Positions 25,946-34,634 of a stretch of DNA of 64,000 nt are shown here, one piece after another. The stretch is taken from contig CANOUP010000008.1 of the NCBI GenBank assembly GCA_947570625.1, positions 1 to 64,000 on the forward strand, in the 5' to 3' direction. A program made the position numbers and the translations under genes. How positions within the stretch are numbered: the first letter of the stretch is position 1; every line of letters begins with the position of its first letter. The stretch comes from an uncultured Clostridia bacterium. Lineage in GTDB: Bacteria > Bacillota > Clostridia > Christensenellales > Borkfalkiaceae. The notes beneath the pieces were generated by a model. It worked only from the letters and a program-made list of their open reading frames with translations, made no database searches and had not been told where the DNA came from.

Positions 25946-27868
25946 ATGGCAGGACTTAAACTAAACCACATTTACAAGGTTTACCCCAACGGCACCAAAG
26001 CGGTAAGCGACTTTACCATGGACATCGAGGATAAAGAGTTCATAATTTTCGTCGGCCCCTCGGGTTGCGGTAAATCCACCACCCTCCGTATGATTGCGGG
26101 ACTCGAAGACATAACCACGGGCGAACTTTCGATTGACGGAACCGTTGTAAACGGAATCGACCCCAAAGACAGGGATATTGCAATGGTATTCCAGAACTAT
26201 GCCTTATATCCTCATATGACCGTATATAAAAATATGGCTTTCGGTCTTAAACTGAGAAAAATGGCAAAAGAAGATATCGACGTTCGCGTAAAGGAAGCGG
26301 CGGAAATACTCGGCATTACCGAATACCTTGAAAAGAAGCCCGGAGAAATGTCGGGCGGACAAAGACAGCGCGTCGCGCTCGGAAGAGCTATCGTCAGAGA
26401 ACCTAAGGTATTCCTCCTCGACGAACCCCTTTCCAACCTCGACGCAAAGTTAAGGACGCAGATGCGTTCGGAAATACTCAAACTTCACCGTAAATTGCAG
26501 ACGACGTTCATTTACGTAACGCACGACCAGGTCGAAGCTATGACCATGGGTACGCGTATAGTTGTAATGAAAGACGGTTTCATACAGCAGATTGACACGC
26601 CGAGAAACCTTTACAACTATCCCTGCAACAAATTCGTAGCCGGCTTTATCGGAACGCCCCAGATGAATTTCTGGAACGGCAAACTTAAAAAAGACGGCGG
26701 CAAAGTTAAAATGACTATAACCGGAACCGAGCTTAACATCGAAGCGGACTATTCGCACTTCACCAAGCTTAACCCCGTATACCTCGAAGGCGATAAGACG
26801 GTCGTAATGGGACTCAGGTCCGAACATGTTTCGCCGAACGCTTCCGAATACCCGTACAAAGCCAAATGCCGTATCTCCCACTACGAAGATTTGGGCACGG
26901 ACTGCCTTGTATACGGCGACCTTGATTTGAACAACACCGAATTTACCGAAAGCGAAACAAAGATTGTTATGAAAGCGCCCGCGGGTTCTGTATACGAAAC
27001 GGGCGACATAATAGAAATTTCGCTCGATTTGGACCGTCTACATATGTTTGACCCCGAAACCGAAAAGACGATTGCGGGACGTATTCCCGAAGCATCTTCG
27101 GCGGAATGCAGCGTGCTTTTGAAAGCTATGAAGATACTCGGAGCGAACATCGAAATACCCGAAGCAATCAACATCGAAAAAGGCAAAAAATACGACGTTC
27201 AGATACCGCCCGACGCTATCACCGTTTATAAAGAGCAGAAACCCGGGCTTGCGACGGCTAAGTTCATAAGCGAAGAACAGGTCAACAACCTGCGTCTTTT
27301 GAAACTTAAAACGGGTCCCGCCACCGTTTATTCGCTGTACGGAGGAGAAAAATACGAGGAAGGACAGAACGTTTACCTCGATCTGGATTTGAAGCGCATA
27401 ACCTTCACCGAAAACGGTCAGGTAAAACATTCCGCGCTCTGCCTTGACAACTCGCTTAGAGGCACGCTCGTAAAACGCAAGATGGTCGAAGAACGCACCA
27501 AAGAAAACGGCAAGGTCGTCAAGGAAAAAGGGTTTGTTATCGATGCGACAATCGCGGGTTACACCGCGGAAGTTCCCGACGAATTCGGACTTAAACTTTT
27601 ATCCAGCGGGGACAGCAGAAAGATTTTCGAAAACGAAATGGAATTCCGATTCTCTCCTTACGCCGTATCCGTTTCAGAAACGGGTATAAGCGCGCACGTC
27701 GAAAAAATCCTTGACTACGGCAAAGAAAAATTCGCCGTATGCACCGTTGACGGAAAGACGATAAACGTAAGCGCGGACAACGTAAAAGAAGGCGACGATA
27801 TCTGCCTTGCCCTCGACTTCAACAAACTTTTGGTCTGCGACACCGTTCGCGATATCGAACTTATTTAA
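25946..27868 (+). CDS. MalK/MsmK-type sugar ABC ATPase with extended C-terminus
   Basis: 640 residues against ~370 for the family. Walker A GPSGCGKST 37-45, Gln83, signature MSGGQ 135-139, Walker B VFLLDEP, SNLDA and VTHDQ are intact. After the first TOBE region (VVMGLRSEHVSP to LDRLHMFDPETEKTI, about 280-377) come ~260 more residues. These appear to hold a further one or two OB/TOBE-like segments (GKKYDVQIPPDAITV; VYLDLDLKRITF; FRFSPYAVSVSETG; ICLALDFNKLLVCD). It is monocistronic or followed only by a MATE gene, with no permease nearby. Like MsmK/MsmX it may therefore be a shared ATPase for several importers, including the SBP/MalF/MalG set at 37-41 kb. Confidence 0.9.
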   Translation: MAGLKLNHIYKVYPNGTKAVSDFTMDIEDKEFIIFVGPSGCGKSTTLRMIAGLEDITTGELSIDGTVVNGIDPKDRDIAMVFQNYALYPHMTVYKNMAFGLKLRKMAKEDIDVRVKEAAEILGITEYLEKKPGEMSGGQRQRVALGRAIVREPKVFLLDEPLSNLDAKLRTQMRSEILKLHRKLQTTFIYVTHDQVEAMTMGTRIVVMKDGFIQQIDTPRNLYNYPCNKFVAGFIGTPQMNFWNGKLKKDGGKVKMTITGTELNIEADYSHFTKLNPVYLEGDKTVVMGLRSEHVSPNASEYPYKAKCRISHYEDLGTDCLVYGDLDLNNTEFTESETKIVMKAPAGSVYETGDIIEISLDLDRLHMFDPETEKTIAGRIPEASSAECSVLLKAMKILGANIEIPEAINIEKGKKYDVQIPPDAITVYKEQKPGLATAKFISEEQVNNLRLLKLKTGPATVYSLYGGEKYEEGQNVYLDLDLKRITFTENGQVKHSALCLDNSLRGTLVKRKMVEERTKENGKVVKEKGFVIDATIAGYTAEVPDEFGLKLLSSGDSRKIFENEMEFRFSPYAVSVSETGISAHVEKILDYGKEKFAVCTVDGKTINVSADNVKEGDDICLALDFNKLLVCDTVRDIELI

Positions 27869-27891
27869 ACTTAAATAAAAATAAAACCACG

Positions 27892-27927
27892 ATTTGTATA
27901 AACATGGCTTTTTTAAAAGTCATGTTT
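27892..27927 (+). other. Imperfect palindrome between ATPase and MATE genes
   Basis: TATAAACATG...CATGTTTATA arms with inner CTTTT/AAAAG form a ~34-base near-palindrome 24 bases after the ATPase stop. There is no T-run after it, so it is an attenuator or protein-binding site rather than a clear terminator. It covers the extreme upstream TTG codon of the MATE frame, which argues against starting there. Confidence 0.4.
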
Positions 27928-27947
27928 ATATATTGTCAGAAATTATT

Positions 27948-29438
27948 ATGTCAATGAACATAAGAAAATCCCTGTTCGGCAAACACGATTTAACAAATGG
28001 CTGTATATGGAAGACCATACTGGTATTCTGTTTGCCAATATTTCTTTCCTACCTTCTTCAACACTTCTACTCGATTGCCGACAATGCAATCTGCGGAAGA
28101 ACTTTAAGCTCCTCCGAAATAGCGGGCGTCGGCGACACGGGGTCTATTTCGTTCATTTTCCTGCAATTCGCGTTCGGCTGTACCGCCGGCATGAGCACGG
28201 TGATGTCCAACAAAATAGGCGAAAACGATATTGACGGCGCGAGAAAAGCTTTTGCAACGCAGATTGTTTTAAGCGTCGTTATCTGCGCCGCCGTTACGGG
28301 GATTAGCCTTGCGTGCATTGACCCGCTGTTAAAACTTATAGGCGTAGCTCCTTCCGAAAACAGCGTCGACAACGAAGTTTATACCGCGGCAAAGACGTAC
28401 ATAACGGTAATATGCGGAGGTATGGCGGGGCAGTTTTTCTATAATTCCGTCTGCTGTATTTTAAGAAGCATAGGCGACTCGGTCACGCCTATGATATTCC
28501 TTCTCATATCCTCTGTTCTGAACGTTGCTATGGACCTAATCTTCATTATCTGCTTCCGCTGGGGAGTTGCGGGCGCGGCCGCGGCGACGGTCATATCGCA
28601 GACGCTGTCGGCGATAGGCTGTTTCATAACCGCGTTCGTAAAATACAGACACCTGCGCCCAGCTTTGTCTGATTTTAAGGCGATAAACTTAAAGAGTATA
28701 ATCACTCCGCTCAAACAGGGCATACCTCTCGGTTTACAGTTTTCCGTGCTTGCGTTCGGAATACTCACCATGTCCAACGGTGTTATTGCTTTCGATAAAA
28801 CGCCCGAAGGGCTTATGGTCGCAGGCACGCCCGCACAAATCGGCTTCGGCGCGGCGAACAAAGTAATACCCATGCTTATGATGCCGTACGCGGCGCTGGG
28901 CACGGCTATGATTTCGTTCTGCGGACAAAATCACGGCGCGGGCGACACTGCAAGGATTAAAAAAGGCGTTTTGCAGGCACATATAATCGCGCTTATATAT
29001 TTCGCGTTTGCGCTTACCGCGGGTCTGCTTTTAACGATAAACGGAGCTTACCAGTACATCTTCCTCAGCGCGGATAAGATAACCGAGCAGACGATTATGT
29101 ACGGCAATATGTACGTCTATGCGACAATACCTCCCTTCTTTCTTGTAGGCATTATTTACATCCTGCGCAACAGTCTGCAAGGCATAGGCAAACCGCTGTT
29201 CCCCTTCCTCGGCGGAGTTGCCGAACTTGCGGGACGAATACTTATCTGCCTGTTCCTCCCGCAGATAATAAACGGCGGGCCCGTAAACAGCGAAGCTTCT
29301 CCTATTTCATTTCTGTTTCTGTGTTTTGCCGATGCGGGCGCCTGGCTTTTGGCAGACCTTATTCTGATACCTGCAACGATAAAATTCATAATTCTGAAAA
29401 AACCCGCAGAAGAACGGAAAAACCCCTCGGCTTTATAA
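27948..29438 (+). CDS. MATE-family efflux transporter
   Basis: About 496 residues from the ATG at 27948 (MSMNIRKSLFGKHDLTNGCIWK); a second ATG two codons on is equally possible, and no good ribosome site is seen for either. Twelve hydrophobic spans in two homologous halves are evident: ILVFCLPIFLSYLLQHFYSIADNAICG is the first MATE helix pair, and the second half begins near GIPLGLQFSVLAFGILTMSNGVIAF. Proteins of this family use sodium or proton gradients to export cationic drugs or metabolites. The stop codon lies inside the loop of the terminator shared with the convergent GH2 gene. Confidence 0.9.
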   Translation: MSMNIRKSLFGKHDLTNGCIWKTILVFCLPIFLSYLLQHFYSIADNAICGRTLSSSEIAGVGDTGSISFIFLQFAFGCTAGMSTVMSNKIGENDIDGARKAFATQIVLSVVICAAVTGISLACIDPLLKLIGVAPSENSVDNEVYTAAKTYITVICGGMAGQFFYNSVCCILRSIGDSVTPMIFLLISSVLNVAMDLIFIICFRWGVAGAAAATVISQTLSAIGCFITAFVKYRHLRPALSDFKAINLKSIITPLKQGIPLGLQFSVLAFGILTMSNGVIAFDKTPEGLMVAGTPAQIGFGAANKVIPMLMMPYAALGTAMISFCGQNHGAGDTARIKKGVLQAHIIALIYFAFALTAGLLLTINGAYQYIFLSADKITEQTIMYGNMYVYATIPPFFLVGIIYILRNSLQGIGKPLFPFLGGVAELAGRILICLFLPQIINGGPVNSEASPISFLFLCFADAGAWLLADLILIPATIKFIILKKPAEERKNPSAL

Positions 29439-29450
29439 AAGCCGAGGGGT
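29422..29450 (-). terminator. Intrinsic terminator of the region C operon, overlapping the MATE stop
   Basis: Perfect 13-bp stem ACCCCTCGGCTTT/AAAGCCGAGGGGT with a 3-base loop. On the minus strand it follows the GH2 stop and is followed by TTTTTCC. The MATE stop codon lies in the hairpin, so it may also terminate the plus strand, though the T-tract there is poor. Confidence 0.85.
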
Positions 29451-29459
29451 AAATTCTTA

Positions 29460-31196
29460 TTATTTTTCAAACAGTTTTTTAAGCCTTGCATTGTCGAATT
29501 TTGGTTTGTGATTCTCGTCCAGAAGCCCGTTTACTTCCTGCTGTACGTCCGTAAGCTGGGTGTAGCAATAGCCCTGGAAAGGACAGGAATAAACGCCCTT
29601 CATAAGATTTTCAAGCCGTCCGTAAACTTCCTCTTCGTTTTCCGCACTGCTGTTGTAGCCCCAGTTTCCGCCCGTCGCGTTCCTCGTCATCGCTATACCG
29701 CCGAACTCGGTCAAAAGCACGGGCTGACCGCTTTCCTCACATCCTTCAGACATAAGCTTTCTGCCCTGCGGATACAGGGCTTCGAGGTCGGTTCCGCAGT
29801 ACTTGGCTTCAAACTCGGAGCTGTCGTACGCGTAATCGTGTACGGAAATTAAGTCCGTCGTTTCGATATTCTCCCAGCCGTCGTTAGTGGAAACAAGGCG
29901 CGTTTGGTCGACCGCTTTGGTTATATAGTACATTGCGCGCGCGTAATCCTGCTGCCTCGCGTCGCCTAAAATTTTGCGCACGCCCCAGCTTTCGTTGAGG
30001 GGAACGTAACAAACCACGCTCGTAAAGTTTCTTGCCACGGAAATTATTTCCTGCCATTCGCGCGACTGGTCGTAAACTTCGTGCGCGTTGTAGTTGTAAG
30101 CCGACGGCATTTCGCACCAGCAGAGGAAGCCCATTTCTTCCGCAAGATAATAGAAATACGGGTCCTCGAACTTCTGGTGTTTTCTTGCGCCGTTAAAGCC
30201 CATTTCCTTGGAAAGCCTTATGTCCTCCCTTATGTGCTCTACGGAAGGAGGGGTAATTCCGCTCTCTTTCCAGTAACCCTGGTCGAGAATAAGACGCTGA
30301 TAGTAAACCCTGTTGTTGAGGCATACGTTTCCGCACTCGTCTATGCTGATTTTGCGCATACCGAAGCGCGTGTGTCCCGTATCGGCAAGCTTACCGCCTA
30401 TATACAGGTTTACGTCGACATAGAACAGGTTGGGGTGTTCGGGCGTCCAGTAATGGTTTTCGTCTACAAAGTCGAGCTCCATAAGACTTACGCCGAAACG
30501 CGTATGTTTGCCGTCCGCCGAAAAACGGAGCTTTTTTACAAGTTTTTCTTTATAGCTTACCGCAAGCTCGATTTCGTCGGCAAGCCCGTAAAGCGTCGTT
30601 ATTTCACCGCTGAACGAGCAGGTGTCGATATCGGGGTCGATTATGTAGGACGTCACAGCGTCGCCCGAGAAAAATTCCAGCCAGACGCTCTGCCAGATAC
30701 CCGTGTTGGGAACGTACCAGCAACCGAAAGGACTGCCCGTCCAGCTCTGCTTTCCGCGGGGAATCGTAGGGTCGTCCGGGTCGTAACAGCGCACGACTAT
30801 TACGTTTTCGCCCCGTACAAGGCACTTTGTTATATCCGCGGAAAAGGGAGCAAAACCGCCTCTGTGGTTTACCGCATGTATTCCGTTGACCCATACGTCC
30901 GTTTCGTAATCGCTTGCATTGAAGCATAAAAGCGCGTTTTTGCCCGCGTTGTCCGCGCCGATTTTAAAAGTTCTTCTGTACCATACCGTACCGTGCGCCG
31001 AAGCATCGCCTATACCGCTCGCTTCGTACTGGTACGAAAAGGGTACGTTTATCTTTTTAGGAAGCCCGACCTTGCCTGAAGCATAGCCGAGTTTAATTCC
31101 GTCGCCTTCGAAATCAAACTCCCATTCGCCGTTCAGATTAATCCAGCTGTCGCGCCTGTACTGCGGACGGGGGTATTCGTTTCTCTCAAATTTCAT
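29460..31196 (-). CDS. GH2 beta-glycosidase
   Basis: 578 residues, no signal peptide. Jelly-roll domain at ~1-180 (INLNGEWEFDFEGDG, VPFSYQYEASG, VWYRRTF, NASDYETDVWVNG), Ig-like domain at ~180-280, TIM barrel after. The catalytic acid/base is Glu402 in VPLNESWG and the nucleophile is Glu497 in VLLTEFGG. The compact length without extra C-terminal domains fits GH2 enzymes that cleave beta-galactosides, beta-mannosides, beta-glucuronides or alpha-arabinosides; substrate is undecided. It is the last gene of the region C operon, 25 bases after the MalK-like gene, and ends at a strong terminator. Confidence 0.9.
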   Translation of the reverse strand: MKFERNEYPRPQYRRDSWINLNGEWEFDFEGDGIKLGYASGKVGLPKKINVPFSYQYEASGIGDASAHGTVWYRRTFKIGADNAGKNALLCFNASDYETDVWVNGIHAVNHRGGFAPFSADITKCLVRGENVIVVRCYDPDDPTIPRGKQSWTGSPFGCWYVPNTGIWQSVWLEFFSGDAVTSYIIDPDIDTCSFSGEITTLYGLADEIELAVSYKEKLVKKLRFSADGKHTRFGVSLMELDFVDENHYWTPEHPNLFYVDVNLYIGGKLADTGHTRFGMRKISIDECGNVCLNNRVYYQRLILDQGYWKESGITPPSVEHIREDIRLSKEMGFNGARKHQKFEDPYFYYLAEEMGFLCWCEMPSAYNYNAHEVYDQSREWQEIISVARNFTSVVCYVPLNESWGVRKILGDARQQDYARAMYYITKAVDQTRLVSTNDGWENIETTDLISVHDYAYDSSEFEAKYCGTDLEALYPQGRKLMSEGCEESGQPVLLTEFGGIAMTRNATGGNWGYNSSAENEEEVYGRLENLMKGVYSCPFQGYCYTQLTDVQQEVNGLLDENHKPKFDNARLKKLFEK

Positions 31197-31221
31197 TGTA
31201 ATGTTCCTCTTGTTTTTTTAT

Positions 31222-32676
31222 TTATCTCAACGGTTTTTCCAGCCTAACGCCCTTGGGAGAAACCGCGATTTTCAATTTTTTTGCCGTGAAAAACTTTTTG
31301 CACGGCTGCGCGCGGAATGTTACGTATGTCGGGAAATCCTTTAACACGCAGTATACCAGTTTTTGCGAGCCCGTAATTTCCTCCGCTATGCATACGGCTT
31401 TAAGTCCGCCCTTTTTCACGGGCTCGATATACGCGCCGTCGATGCAGACGTTCACCGTGCCCGTAACGTCCGTTCCCGTATCCAGCTTTCCGCTTGCAAG
31501 CTTGGCTTTACCCCGCACGCACTTTACCGAACGGTTTTGGCTGTAAACGCGGTACCGCGCCAGCACGCGTTCGCCGTCGGCATATAAATTCAAGTCCGCG
31601 GGGTTTATATACCCGCCGTTTACCGATATATCGCCGTAAACAGAGGTACCGCGAAGCTTATCCCTCTGCACGCCGACAACGACTTTTCCGTATTTTCCTA
31701 TAAAGCGGAGTCTGAAATCTTCGTCCGCGACGTACACGGTATCCGCAAAAGTAAGCGTTTTGCCGTCGAACGCGCCGTCGAACAACAGCTCCCTTTTCTC
31801 TCCCGCAACATTTTCGCCGTCCGCGCCGAAGAGTTCGGGCTCGTTATTGCGGTAAGGGTTGTAAACAACGCAGGCCTTGCCCGAATAATCGGTACCGAAA
31901 ACAATTTTCTCGCCCGACGAAGCGGTAAATACTCCCTTTTCCGCCTTGCCCCAAAGCTCTTTCTCCGCGCCTAACACCCTCAGCACTTCCGCGCGGTAAG
32001 GGTTGCTTCTTACAAAAGTTTTATCGCCGTATTGAAGGCATTTGCCCGACCCCATAACGAGAAGCTTATCGCCGACGGTCATAGCTTCCGCAGGGCTGTG
32101 CGTAACGTAAATAAACGTGCAGTCGGGGAGTTTGACCTTTAAATCCTTTATGAGTTTAAGATATTCCGAACGTTGTTCGGGCGCGACGTTGGAAAGAGGT
32201 TCGTCGAAAAGCATTAACGAGGGTCTGCGCACGACCGCGCGCGCAAGCGCGACGCGTTGCTGCTGACCGCCCGAAAGAACGCGGGGAAGCTGGTTTTTGA
32301 ACTTAATCATACCCAGCTCCGTCAGAACTTTGCCGACGCGCGCTTCCTCTTCTTCGCGCGTTAAGTTATAGCGGGCGAGAGCGGTTGCAACGTTTTCCCA
32401 AACCGTCATTTTGGGATACAGAACGTATTCCTGAAATACCGCCGACACGTCGCGTCTGTGTACGGGCAGGTCGGAATACAGCACCCCGTCGAAATAGAGT
32501 TCGCCCGCGGTCGGCTTTTCAAGACCCGATAAAAGTCTTAATAAAGTCGTCTTACCGCAACCAGACTGACCGAGTACCGCGACAAACGCGCCCGACTCTA
32601 TTTCCGCGCTGAAATCTTCGAGCGCGTATGTGCCGTTGCCATATACCTTGGCGAGGTATTTTGCGGAAATTTTCAC
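31222..32676 (-). CDS. MalK-like ABC ATPase with degenerate D-loop
   Basis: 484 residues. Walker A GQSGCGKT (36-43), Gln82, signature LSGGQ (134-138), Walker B LMLFDEP (154-160) and His193 in YVTHS are present. The D-loop, normally SNLDA, reads SNVAP (162-166), so the conserved Asp is replaced by Ala. The C-terminal ~260 residues are divergent and beta-rich, with OB-like segments (VVGVQRDKLRGTSVYGDISVNGGYINP; DGERVLARYRVYSQNRSVK). It lies immediately after a DUF624-like membrane gene (4-base overlap), not directly after the permeases. It may energise the region C transporter, or act as a regulatory or partner subunit. Confidence 0.82.
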   Translation of the reverse strand: MKISAKYLAKVYGNGTYALEDFSAEIESGAFVAVLGQSGCGKTTLLRLLSGLEKPTAGELYFDGVLYSDLPVHRRDVSAVFQEYVLYPKMTVWENVATALARYNLTREEEEARVGKVLTELGMIKFKNQLPRVLSGGQQQRVALARAVVRRPSLMLFDEPLSNVAPEQRSEYLKLIKDLKVKLPDCTFIYVTHSPAEAMTVGDKLLVMGSGKCLQYGDKTFVRSNPYRAEVLRVLGAEKELWGKAEKGVFTASSGEKIVFGTDYSGKACVVYNPYRNNEPELFGADGENVAGEKRELLFDGAFDGKTLTFADTVYVADEDFRLRFIGKYGKVVVGVQRDKLRGTSVYGDISVNGGYINPADLNLYADGERVLARYRVYSQNRSVKCVRGKAKLASGKLDTGTDVTGTVNVCIDGAYIEPVKKGGLKAVCIAEEITGSQKLVYCVLKDFPTYVTFRAQPCKKFFTAKKLKIAVSPKGVRLEKPLR

Positions 32677-33593
32677 TGTTCTTCCGCCTCCCCGCCAGCT
32701 TCGGTTATATCCTTGGAGCCCGCAAGCCCCATACCGACGAAATCGGGATAAGACTTTGCGTTGATGAATTTATCGAATACGCCGTGGCAGTACACCGTCT
32801 GCACGGTCACGGCAAAGCCTATTGAAAACACTATCGCCGTACAACAGCCTATTATACGCGCTATTAACCAGGGCATAAACGCAAATACGAGCAGCGGCAA
32901 CAGCGCAATAAAGCAAACGGCAAGGCTTTTGAACAGCCGTTTGAACGTGAACATAAACGAATTTAACAAAAGTTTGGGGAACGAGAGTTTATAAAGCGAA
33001 CTCTGCGCAAGCGCAAACATAAGCACGATTGCCCATATTACCGCAAGAAGCAGTACGATTGTCAAAGCAAGCGCCCACAAAAGCGCGTCAGCGCTCTCCG
33101 ACGTTATCAGCACAAACTGTACGAAGTAGTTTACAATAAGGTTTATTACTCCCGTCATTAAGCCTAAAAGCATAAACTGGACGAAGCTCTGTTTAAGCCC
33201 TTTGCCGAAGTCCGCGAAAATTTTTACCGACTGTCCCCAGCACACCCGCCGTACGGCATAATAAATACCCGCAAGCCCGGAAAAGCCGAGCATTAACAGC
33301 GGTATTTCAGTACCGTACTGCAAGAGCGTAAGATATATAAGATGCGAAAATCTCTCTTCCGCCGTCATACCGGCGACGAAATCCGCAACGTAACCGCCCG
33401 CAAGAATGTCCCACGCCATGAAAGGAAGGAAAAAAAGCGCGGATATAAGGTTAAGACGGAATATCACGCCGAACCGCGTGCGGAACACAAACGCGAACTG
33501 TTTAAAGCGCGTTGACGGCAAATCGTTTTCCGTCAAGTCTTTATCCCTCTTTTTGCCCATTACGAGCCGTTCGATTATACCCTTCTTTTTCAT
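32673..33593 (-). CDS. DUF624/YesL-like integral membrane protein
   Basis: 306 residues, about six spans. The core (GVIFRLNLISALFFLPFMAWDILAGG; GLAGIYYAVRRVCWGQSVKIFADFGKGLKQSFVQFMLLG) follows the YesL/DUF624 pattern seen in Gram-positive polysaccharide-utilisation loci next to MalF/MalG permeases. Function is unknown in the family. The N-terminus is charged (ERLVMGKKRDKDLTENDLP) and the C-terminus is acidic. It overlaps both neighbours by 4 bases. Confidence 0.75.
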   Translation of the reverse strand: MKKKGIIERLVMGKKRDKDLTENDLPSTRFKQFAFVFRTRFGVIFRLNLISALFFLPFMAWDILAGGYVADFVAGMTAEERFSHLIYLTLLQYGTEIPLLMLGFSGLAGIYYAVRRVCWGQSVKIFADFGKGLKQSFVQFMLLGLMTGVINLIVNYFVQFVLITSESADALLWALALTIVLLLAVIWAIVLMFALAQSSLYKLSFPKLLLNSFMFTFKRLFKSLAVCFIALLPLLVFAFMPWLIARIIGCCTAIVFSIGFAVTVQTVYCHGVFDKFINAKSYPDFVGMGLAGSKDITEAGGEAEEQ

Positions 33594-34099
33594 ACTGCAC
33601 CGCGCGAGGCAATTGCGTTTACGACCTCGTAAAGCAATGAAACGTCCTTGTTGCTCGCCCTGTTTATCATAACGTATCTGCCTTCGCCCGCGCCCGCGCC
33701 GATTGTTTCGCCGCCGTAAACAAGCGTGTCCTTAAATTCACCTTCGAGCGGGATAAAAATTCCCGTCTGAGCGGCGCTTTCCGCCTCGCTCTTGTTCAGC
33801 AAATAAATATCGACGTTATTGCTCTGCAAAGCGAAAGCCGCGGGATAATAAAAATCTTCGGGATTGTACGCGTTAAGCGCGCACTTTTTCATACCGTATT
33901 TACCGCAGATGTCTGCTATCTCGTCGCCGAGCCCTTCTTCCAGCCCTCCGCCGAAGCCTATCCAGACCCTGAACGTGTATTTAAGCGGGGTCTGCGACGC
34001 CCAGAAAAAGCCGATAAGCCAGACGGAAGCCGAGCAGATTATAATAGCCGTCCATAACGCGGGCTTCTTTAAAAGGCGTATTATTTCGGATTTAACCAT
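33590..34099 (-). CDS. Small membrane-anchored protein, possibly SBP-derived
   Basis: 169 residues from the ATG at 34099, preceded by GGAGGCGGAAA; the ATG five codons upstream (at 34114) would place that site inside the gene. One span at ~15-38 (ALWTAIIICSASVWLIGFFWA) and an extracellular domain with DIYLLNKSEAESAAQTGIFIPLEGEFKDTL and RYVMINRASNKDVSLLYEVVNAI. These phrases loosely recall the C-lobe of family 1 solute-binding proteins, so it may be a shortened, membrane-tethered relative. The start overlaps the previous gene by 8 bases. Confidence 0.65.
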   Translation of the reverse strand: MVKSEIIRLLKKPALWTAIIICSASVWLIGFFWASQTPLKYTFRVWIGFGGGLEEGLGDEIADICGKYGMKKCALNAYNPEDFYYPAAFALQSNNVDIYLLNKSEAESAAQTGIFIPLEGEFKDTLVYGGETIGAGAGEGRYVMINRASNKDVSLLYEVVNAIASRGAV

Positions 34100-34586
34100 T
34101 TTCCGCCTCCGCATAACCCGTTATAAGGTCGCCCGCAAGCTCCAAATCGTAGGCCTTGTCCGTGCCGAAAACAACCGAGCTTTCCTCTCCGACCCTGTAA
34201 GTTTTAAGACCTTCCGCCGTTTTGAACGTAAGGTATCTGAAATTGAGCGCGCCCTCCGCGCCCGTGCGGGTTTCGCCGGTATATGTTCCGCGCGAATATG
34301 TGATAAGCGCGTTGTCCTGCAATCTGTAAAAGCGCAACCTCTCCCTGCATACGTACAGTTTTAGTTTGAAGAAAATCACCGAAAACCAGACGAAAACTAC
34401 GCTGAGAGTAAAATTTACGGCAAAGCATAAAATCACGCTGACTCCCACTGATATATACAATACTACAAAAACACTGCAAAGGCAAGCAAAGGCAAGCGCC
34501 GACAAGCAATAAATTAATATCGCCCCGCGCATTGCCTTAACCGCATTGTTTAAATTTTCTTTTTTGTATACTCTGTCAAAAGCCAT
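34092..34586 (-). CDS. Small two-span membrane protein, unknown
   Basis: 164 residues. Two N-terminal spans (GAILIYCLSALAFACLCSVFVVLYISVG; ILCFAVNFTLSVVFVWFSVIFF) and a cytoplasmic beta-rich tail (ERLRFYRLQDNALITYSRGTYTGETRTG...YLTFKTAEGLKTYRV), resembling a PH-like or DUF-type membrane-associated domain. It sits 48 bases after the GH43 lipoprotein gene, across a hairpin, and is coupled to two further membrane genes. No family recognised. Confidence 0.65.
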   Translation of the reverse strand: MAFDRVYKKENLNNAVKAMRGAILIYCLSALAFACLCSVFVVLYISVGVSVILCFAVNFTLSVVFVWFSVIFFKLKLYVCRERLRFYRLQDNALITYSRGTYTGETRTGAEGALNFRYLTFKTAEGLKTYRVGEESSVVFGTDKAYDLELAGDLITGYAEAENG

Positions 34587-34598
34587 TTTATTTTTTTG

Positions 34599-34627
34599 TA
34601 TATCCCGGCCGTTAAGACCGGGATATA
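34599..34627 (-). other. Intergenic stem-loop without T-tract
   Basis: 10-bp stem TATATCCCGG/CCGGGATATA with a 9-base loop, just after the GH43 lipoprotein stop. The minus-strand flank is CAAAAAAATAAAATGG, so there is no terminator T-run and a start codon follows directly. Confidence 0.55.
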
Positions 34628-34634
34628 TCCGTAT

